64,000 nt of DNA from Chitinophagaceae bacterium (GTDB lineage: Bacteria > Bacteroidota > Bacteroidia > Chitinophagales > Chitinophagaceae). The stretch's first letter is position 1, and every line of letters starts with the position of its first letter. The translations under genes were made by a program, and so were the position numbers. Location of the stretch: the NCBI GenBank assembly GCA_016715365.1, contig JADKAM010000001.1, positions 1,550,001 to 1,614,000 of the forward strand, given 5' to 3'. The notes under the pieces are model-generated. The model did no database searches. It was not told the origin of the DNA and was given only the letters and a program-made list of their open reading frames with translations. Positions 58,799 through 64,000 of the stretch are shown here, one piece after another.

Positions 58799-58870
58799 TG
58801 ATTTGAGATTTTGTTTACTTTAGATGCTTCGCTTGTCCAAATCTAAAATCGGCAATCGTAAATCCACAAT
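58799..58870. repeat. Word-repeat inverted pair between trpS and the kinase gene
   Basis: GATTTGAGATTTTGTTTACT on the left, CAAATCTAAAATCGGCAATC and CGTAAATCCACAATTG on the right. Same word family (AAATC / GATTT) as the leader of rpsS at 3901. Confidence 0.5.
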
Positions 58871-58876
58871 TGAATT

Positions 58877-59512
58877 ATGGCAAAGACAAAAAAACCGAAA
58901 CACATTGCTGTTGCAGGAAATATTGGTGCTGGAAAAACCACGCTCACTGAAATGTTGAGCAAACATTACAAATGGATTCCCCAGTTTGAAGATGTGGATC
59001 ATAATCCTTACCTGAATGATTTTTATGAAGATATGCCCAGGTGGAGTTTTAACCTGCAGATATTCTTTTTAAACAGCCGCTTGAATCAATTGCTGGAAAT
59101 ACACCATGGTACTGAGACGGTAATACAGGACAGAACCATTTATGAAGATGCCAATATTTTTGCGCCCAACCTGCATGATATGGGCCTGATGACAAAACGT
59201 GATTTTGATAATTACTATAAGTTTTTCGAAACTTTAAAAAGCATGGTGCAGCCTCCTGACCTCATCATTTATCTGAAAGCATCGGTACCCACACTGGTAG
59301 CTCAAATACAGAAACGGGGAAGGGAGTATGAAGAAAATATTCGCCTTGATTATTTAAAAAAGCTGAATGAATTTTATAATGGCTGGATCGATAATTACAA
59401 AGAGGGCCCGCTTTTAATAATTGATGCAGATAATAATAAGTTTGCTGAAAATGAAGAAGACCTGGGAAAGATAATAACCAGTATAGACTCTAAGTTATTT
59501 GGACTGTTTTAA
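58877..59512 (+). CDS. Deoxynucleoside kinase
   Basis: 211 residues. P-loop AVAGNIGAGKTTLTEML, substrate-side FEDVDHNPYLNDFY and WSFNLQIFFLNSRLNQ, then VIQDRTIYEDANIFA with the DR motif, and the lid RGREYEENI. Deoxyadenosine/deoxycytidine kinase group of the deoxynucleoside salvage enzymes. Substrate preference cannot be read. Downstream gap at 59513 repeats the ATCAAGTATCCA word. Confidence 0.88.
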   Translation: MAKTKKPKHIAVAGNIGAGKTTLTEMLSKHYKWIPQFEDVDHNPYLNDFYEDMPRWSFNLQIFFLNSRLNQLLEIHHGTETVIQDRTIYEDANIFAPNLHDMGLMTKRDFDNYYKFFETLKSMVQPPDLIIYLKASVPTLVAQIQKRGREYEENIRLDYLKKLNEFYNGWIDNYKEGPLLIIDADNNKFAENEEDLGKIITSIDSKLFGLF

Positions 59513-59543
59513 GAAACAAGTACCCAGAATCAAGTATCCAGCA

Positions 59544-60194
59544 TTAATCTATCAGTGAGTTTTTCATGGCATAAAAAACAAGTCCTACAGAGTTTTTAAC
59601 GCCAAACCTTTCCATCAACCTGTCTTTTATTGCTTCCACTGTTCTGGAACTGATGTCCATTTTAGCCGCAATTTCTGAAGCGGTAAATTCCATACAAACC
59701 AGTGTAAGTACTTCTTTTTCCCTGTCGCTTAAAACAACTTCCGAAGTAAGCGACGGGTTGAATTTTTGCTTGGAATAGTTTTTCTTGATAAGTACTTTAT
59801 TTACAAACGGGTTAAGATAGAACCCGGTACGCATCACATCCATGATGGCTTTTTTTATTTCAGTAGGGTCCGTGCTTTTTAACAGGTAACCTGCTGCCCC
59901 GCAATCCATCAAATGCCCAACAAAACGTTCATCTTCATACATGGTTAATATGATAACACGGATGTTGGGAAAGTTTTTTGTAATGAGTTTGGTGGTATCA
60001 ATGCCATCTTTTACGGGCATTTTGAGGTCGCATAAAATAACATCGGGTTCCGATTCAGGAATTTTTGCAAGCAGGTCTTCACCATTATCGGCTTCCATCA
60101 CAAATTTTATATTGGAGTAACTGCGCATGGAAAGAATCACTCCTTTCCTGAAAATTTTATGATCGTCTGCTATAGCAACTTTTATTTCGTTCAT
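59544..60194 (-). CDS. NarL/LuxR-type response regulator
   Basis: 216 residues. Receiver domain with the acidic pair Asp10-Asp11, phospho-acceptor Asp56 (ILCDLKMP) and Lys106 (LLKST). The C-terminal LuxR helix-turn-helix (LSDREKEVLTLVCMEFTASE, then IAAKMDISSRTVEAIKDRLM) binds DNA. Last gene of a three-gene reverse unit with the histidine kinase upstream; the pair is the likely two-component system. Confidence 0.93.
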   Translation of the reverse strand: MNEIKVAIADDHKIFRKGVILSMRSYSNIKFVMEADNGEDLLAKIPESEPDVILCDLKMPVKDGIDTTKLITKNFPNIRVIILTMYEDERFVGHLMDCGAAGYLLKSTDPTEIKKAIMDVMRTGFYLNPFVNKVLIKKNYSKQKFNPSLTSEVVLSDREKEVLTLVCMEFTASEIAAKMDISSRTVEAIKDRLMERFGVKNSVGLVFYAMKNSLID

Positions 60195-60291
60195 AATTTG
60201 GGGTACGGTAAAATTACGAAAAGAAAATTCATTTATGCAAATTGGTATAATATTGAAAGCCGGACATAATCAGTGGGCAATTATAAAGCCT

Positions 60292-61119
60292 TTATATGGC
60301 AGGTTCCCTGGGGATTTCGATGGTTACCTTGTAGTAGGTTTTGCTGGGGTCTATTTCAAAAAAGATGCGTCCGTTTAATACTTTTATCCTGCTGGCGATA
60401 TTTTTTAAACCCAAACCGATGCTGCTGTGGTTCAGTTTATCAAAATCGGCCTGCACAATGCCTATACCATCATGATGTATTCTGAAATACATTTTATTGG
60501 TGCTTATGTTTTGCGTTAAATGAATGAAGCCCGGGTTACTGTGCTTTAGGATATTATTTACCAGTTCCTGGATGATCCTGAAAACAAGCAGTTCCTGTTC
60601 TACTTTAAGCCGTATACGATAGTCGTGAAAGCGTGCACTTGCATTTAAACTGCCACTGGCACCTATTTTTTGAAAAAGATCGGTAGACGCACTCTCCAGT
60701 CCGAAGTTCTTTAGCGTTGGCGGCATCAGGCTGTGACTGATATTACGAATCAGCAATATGGCGTCATCCAGTATCTGTTTGGCACTGAAGATGCTCTGCA
60801 GCTGCTGGGCTTTTTCCTGGTTAACCAGGTTTTCATTCAGGTAAAGGCGGGCTGTGGCCAGCAGGGGACCTGCATCATCGTGCAGGTCGGCAGCAATGCG
60901 GTTACGTTCTTCTTCCTGAAAACGTATAGAGGCATTCAATAAGATATGCTGTTTTTCTTCTTCCAGTTTTTTTAACTGGTTATTATAACGGATTACTTTG
61001 CGCTGATGAAATATTACAAAACCAACAATAGCAATAGCAAGTGTAAGCATACCTAACGTTCCGAGAAACATTGCTGTATTTACTCCTGTAGCATTATTGT
61101 TTGCCTGTAAAAAAAACAT
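60292..61119 (-). CDS. Sensor histidine kinase (NarX/DegS-like, HisKA_3)
   Basis: 275 residues with one N-terminal TM segment (about 18-37) and almost no periplasmic part. A coiled coil leads to RFQEEERNRIAADLHDDAGP with phospho-acceptor His80. ATPase domain: QELVNNILKHSNPG (N box), HHDGIGI (G1-like, with His in place of the first Asp) and SIGLGLKNIASRIKVLNGRI. Input is probably delivered by the membrane protein encoded next door. 97 bases before the response regulator. Confidence 0.9.
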   Translation of the reverse strand: MFFLQANNNATGVNTAMFLGTLGMLTLAIAIVGFVIFHQRKVIRYNNQLKKLEEEKQHILLNASIRFQEEERNRIAADLHDDAGPLLATARLYLNENLVNQEKAQQLQSIFSAKQILDDAILLIRNISHSLMPPTLKNFGLESASTDLFQKIGASGSLNASARFHDYRIRLKVEQELLVFRIIQELVNNILKHSNPGFIHLTQNISTNKMYFRIHHDGIGIVQADFDKLNHSSIGLGLKNIASRIKVLNGRIFFEIDPSKTYYKVTIEIPREPAI

Positions 61120-61165
61120 ATTGTTTTCTGCTGTTAGTTCCGGTTATTGGAAGGGTTAAATGAAT

Positions 61166-61767
61166 CTAAATCCACATCAAAAATTTCTTTATAAGACTCA
61201 TTTTTGGGGTTTCTTTTATCAAAATTGAAATACATAACAATGCGTTTTTGATAACAGTAACTGTTGTATAAATGATTGTGTATTGTCTTTAAAATTAGGT
61301 TCATCATTAAAACTGTTCTTTGAGTAAAGAAACAAAAAAAAATTTCCAGCAGAGTTAATAATGAAAGCAACAGAAATCCAGAAAATTGCTTTATGATAGA
61401 TTGGTTCAGCAACCGTTTCCTGCATTATTTCAAAGAAGTAATAAACTATTAAAAATAATAGGAGAGTTTGTTCTACTGTTCCCAGTATGTAAGGTATTGC
61501 ATTAGTATCTTCAGTTAAATAATCATAGACACAAAATAATATATAACCGATTGCAAATAACAACAAGATTTTTTTAACTAATTTGTTCTTAATGTAAAGT
61601 GAAAAAAGATAGGAAAGTATTGAGTATTCAATTACACAATAAATTCTGATCACTAAAGAGTAATTCTCAGGAGATTTAAAAATGTAGAAAAGACTAAAAC
61701 CAATAATGACAAGGATAGTGAGGAATGCAGTGTATGCAAAAAATACCTTTTTTTCTTTTGTTACCAT
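61166..61767 (-). pseudogene. Multi-TM membrane protein, frameshifted and lacking a clear start
   Basis: From ATG 61767 the frame gives 182 residues with five or more hydrophobic helices, ending in NTQSFIQQLL and a stop at 61219. At 61273-61286 the coding strand reads AATACACAATC; without the extra CA it continues in another frame as TIIYTTVTVIKNALLCISIL and IKETPKMSLIKKF, with a stop at 61166-61168. That is the better membrane-protein ending. Upstream of ATG 61767 the frame stays open to about 61853 and codes for another likely TM segment (VLPFIFCLIFLGR) but has no standard start. The gene may be decaying, or the bases may be misread. Probably a membrane partner of the adjacent kinase. Confidence 0.65.
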
Positions 61768-62752
61768 TCGGCCTAGGAAGATTAAACAAAAGATAAAAGG
61801 TAGTACCTCAGAGATGTAAGTTATATATTTGAGATTCTGTAAAATAAAAAATGGTTATTTAATCCAAAAATAACCATTGGTTTCTTAAAATCAAAAATAT
61901 TAATTGATTTACAAGCTATAATAAAAGCACTCAACTAGTAATTCAACAATACCTGACCACATAATTAATAAGTTTTAAGGTTTCTAAAAGTAATAATGAA
62001 GTACAAACTTCAGCTAAAAGCACGCCTTAGGCAACCCCCCGAAGGCTGAAAATGAACCTGTAAATTTGTGTAAATCATTTGTAATTAATGATTTACACAA
62101 AATTTAACGTATAACAACGTTATAAATTTAGGTAAATATACTAATATAATATAGTAAAATTACTATGCAATAAAACGTATCTTTACCTGCGTGATTGTAC
62201 GATTGAAAAGTAAATGATTGGGATTATTACGTATCTGCAGGCCTATGAGTTAGCATATACTTTCAAAGTAGGGTGATCTTAAATACCTCGCTTAGAGGTG
62301 CATTCTGCAAAACGGGTATTACTGGTAAAATAGGATCTGGTAAGCGGGACTTAAATTTAAAAGTTGATTGACAAGGGCAAAACTAGCACAAACAAGGTTC
62401 TTCGGGATAATTGGAACTATTTTGTATTTCTATTGGATATTTGGATAATTGGATATTCGTTCAACCAATGCCAATCAACTGGTACAAATGTAGCACTCCC
62501 AATATCACTGTACAAGCGCACTTATGCCCCTTTTTGTGTTTGGCATAATTACTTTTTATTGCGGAAAAGTGCAGGACGGTATCGTATTTTAACGGAAAAA
62601 TTTAATCGTAAAATTACGAAGTGTTTTTACCTTACAGCTTGATTGTAAATGAGTTGTTTGTTTTGTTCATTAAATAATCGTGAAAACGAATGCTTAATAA
62701 AATGAAAATTGTAACTTGAATCGCTTTTAAACTAACCCCCATTATCAATACT
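61768..62752. other. 985-base gap without a supported gene
   Basis: AT-rich, between reverse and forward signalling genes. The left 86 bases still read as the lost N-terminus of the membrane protein. It holds a long palindrome at 62065-62101, a small hairpin ACCTC-GCTTA-GAGGT at 62285-62299, TTCAGC...GCTGAA arms around a C-rich loop at about 62010-62048, and GGATAnTTGGATA words near 62440. A 92-codon frame at 62364 has no family resemblance and unusual composition. No DnaA boxes or tRNA were seen. Confidence 0.5.
62065..62101. repeat. Long perfect palindrome in the signalling gap
   Basis: TTTGTGTAAATCATT, loop TGTAATT, AATGATTTACACAAA: a perfect 15-base-pair stem, extended by three more pairs with one bulge. 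No T tract, so more likely a regulator binding site or a mobile-element end than a terminator. Confidence 0.75.
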
Positions 62753-63418
62753 ATGCGAAACGAAACCCTCATTAAAATTGCAATTGCCGACGACCACAAG
62801 ATCTTCCGGGATGGTATTAAAATGGCCCTTGCTGGTAAACAGGACCTTAAAATGCTTTGGGAAGCCGAAGACGGAAAGGACATGATGCATAAAATAGCCA
62901 TTAAGAAACCCGAAGTGCTTTTAATGGATATACGTATGCCCGAAATGGATGGCATTAATGCCATCCAGCTTATTCGTAAAGAATACGAAGACATCAAGAT
63001 CATTGTACTTACGATGTATGATGACCAGCAAATGATTAGCAAGATGATGGAAATGGGAGCCAATGCCTATTTAACCAAAACAACCGACCCCGAAGAGATT
63101 TACGAAGCCATACTTACCTGCATGAACGATGATTTTTATTTTAACGAACTGGTAAACAAGGCAGTGATGGGTAAACTGATGCAGAAAAAAAATGTAAGGC
63201 AGCATTACGGCAGCAATGCACCGGTAAACTTTAATGAAAAAGAACTGAAGATACTGCAACTGCTGGCAGAAGATAAAACCACCGAAGAGATATCCAAGAT
63301 CATTTTCCTGAGCCCCCGTACCATTGAAACCATACGCCAGAATATGAAAACCAAGGTAGATGCCAAAACCATTGGGGGGCTGATCATGTATGGGATGCGG
63401 AACAAACTGATTGAATAG
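62753..63418 (+). CDS. NarL/LuxR-type response regulator
   Basis: 221 residues. Receiver: IAIADDHKIFRDGIKMALAG, phospho-acceptor Asp59 (LLMDIRMPEMDG), TMYDDQQ and the conserved Lys in LTKTTDP. DNA-binding domain: FNEKELKILQLLAEDKTTEE, then ISKIIFLSPRTIETIRQNMK. Close in layout to the regulator at 60194. No kinase gene next to it; it may respond to the same kinase or to one outside the window. Confidence 0.92.
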   Translation: MRNETLIKIAIADDHKIFRDGIKMALAGKQDLKMLWEAEDGKDMMHKIAIKKPEVLLMDIRMPEMDGINAIQLIRKEYEDIKIIVLTMYDDQQMISKMMEMGANAYLTKTTDPEEIYEAILTCMNDDFYFNELVNKAVMGKLMQKKNVRQHYGSNAPVNFNEKELKILQLLAEDKTTEEISKIIFLSPRTIETIRQNMKTKVDAKTIGGLIMYGMRNKLIE

Positions 63419-63443
63419 GTTTCCTCTGTGGCCAGTATCGAAA

Positions 63444-64000
63444 CTAAATTGTTATTATTCCATGCTTTACGGCATAAATGGCCAATCCTACCCGGCTCTT
63501 AACTTCTAATTTTGTAAATAAATGATCCCGGTAATTGTCAATGTGCCTGGGAGTCATAAACATGGCCTGGGCAATTTCCTTATAGGTCATATCGGTGCAG
63601 GCTAATTTTAAAAACTCAATTTCCGTTTCGTTTAATAATGCTTTTTCCAGGTCAAAATGGCTATCTGATTTTTTTTTGAAAAGTGAAGCGAGTTTAACTG
63701 TAGTATGGTTACTGTAATAATATTCACCGGCTGCTACCGTTAATAATGCATTTTGTAGCTCAGATGGATCAATATCTTTTTTTAAGAAACCATGCACCCC
63801 GGCCTGAAGTAAACGAATCAGGGCTATCTCACTGTCGTACATGGTAAGGATTACAATTTTTATCTGCGGACTGAGCTTTGCCACCAGCTTTGCTGTTTCA
63901 TAACCATCCATCTTTGGCATGTTTAAATCCATCAATACAATGTCTGCCTGTTTGCCATCCTCTATGTCCTTAATCACTTCGCTGCCGTCAGCAGCTTTGG
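63444..64000 (-). CDS. NarL/LuxR-type response regulator, cut by window edge
   Basis: At least 185 residues; the frame continues past the right edge, so the apparent GTG start at 63977 is internal. Visible receiver part: IVLMDLNMPKMDGYETAKLV with the phospho-Asp, TMYDSEIALIRLL and FLKKDIDPSEL with the conserved Lys. LuxR domain: LNETEIEFLKLACTDMTYKE, IAQAMFMTPRHIDNYRDHLF. Converges on the previous gene with a 25-base gap. The three regulators in this region are clearly paralogous. Confidence 0.9.
   Translation of the reverse strand, partial: KAADGSEVIKDIEDGKQADIVLMDLNMPKMDGYETAKLVAKLSPQIKIVILTMYDSEIALIRLLQAGVHGFLKKDIDPSELQNALLTVAAGEYYYSNHTTVKLASLFKKKSDSHFDLEKALLNETEIEFLKLACTDMTYKEIAQAMFMTPRHIDNYRDHLFTKLEVKSRVGLAIYAVKHGIITI

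Noticed and set aside
62005..62050. c-di-GMP or other riboswitch before the regulator, suggested by GCACGCC...GGCAACC
   Set aside because: Only a short resemblance; the conserved core and second helix are missing, and it lies 700 bases from the next start codon.
62364..62642. 92-codon open frame in the long gap before the response regulator
   Set aside because: No domain or signal, odd mix of Trp, Cys and basic residues, overlaps word-repeat sequence, and ends close to the next gene without operon spacing.

Overview
The window looks like chromosomal DNA of a Bacteroidota bacterium, most likely Chitinophagaceae. Supporting signs: about 40 percent GC; A-rich leaders without Shine-Dalgarno motifs; two textbook Bacteroidota promoters (TTTG-N19-TAnnTTTG) before rpsJ and before a tRNA-Ala; and family content typical of the phylum (head-GIN lipoprotein, DUF5777 barrel, TSP3/OmpA porin, mitochondrial-type citrate synthase, zinc-free S14). 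All calls come from reading the sequence and from recalled family knowledge; no search was run.

Layout. 1-137 is the start of guaA, running off the left edge. 232-933 is a secreted lipoprotein. 1018-13461 is the S10-spc ribosomal cluster (rpsJ to rplO) with secY and map. It has no str genes before it and no alpha-operon genes (infA, rpmJ, rpsM, rpsK, rpsD, rpoA, rplQ) after it. rplD and rplW are joined by an apparent deletion of roughly 200 bases that removes the L4 C-terminus and the L23 N-terminus. 13464-18991 holds a papain-like amidase, a BaiN-type flavoprotein, an LptF/G permease, citrate synthase and a TPR protein.

19000-19522 is a compact tRNA module: promoter, truncated tRNA 5-prime fragment, intact tRNA-Ala(GGC), terminator, small GIY-YIG nuclease gene, decayed tRNA copy, second terminator. 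An AT-rich accessory stretch follows (two thioredoxin-like genes around a small membrane protein, then a 44-residue membrane microprotein), then an ECF sigma factor with an overlapping gene for a protein that may span both membranes, and a DUF5777 barrel.

24824-46951 is a surface-glycan locus with a Wzx-like flippase, two polymerase/ligase-like membrane proteins, eight glycosyltransferases (one frameshifted), an ABC exporter and an initiating sugar-phosphate transferase. Embedded in it on the reverse strand (41417 to 34180) is a tight seven-gene operon of three radical SAM proteins, three methyltransferases and a probable flavin-reductase-like protein. I could not match this set to a known pathway; it is the best candidate here for an undescribed biosynthetic system.

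47266-59512 is mainly housekeeping: OmpA/TSP3 porin, acyl-CoA-binding protein, Nif3-like protein, zinc-ribbon coiled coil, recN, fabI, LolD-like and MacB-like ATPases, cobalamin adenosyltransferase, gatC, trpS and a deoxynucleoside kinase. 59544-64000 is a signalling region with one histidine kinase, three NarL-type response regulators (the last cut by the right edge) and a damaged membrane protein, around a 985-base gap.

Two themes cut across genes. At least nine intergenic gaps contain imperfect hairpins whose arms are drifting tandem repeats of a short word, with a different word in each gap. Three genes show simple frameshifts (GIY-YIG, a glycosyltransferase, a membrane protein). With the rplD/rplW junction, these should be checked against raw reads before being called biology.
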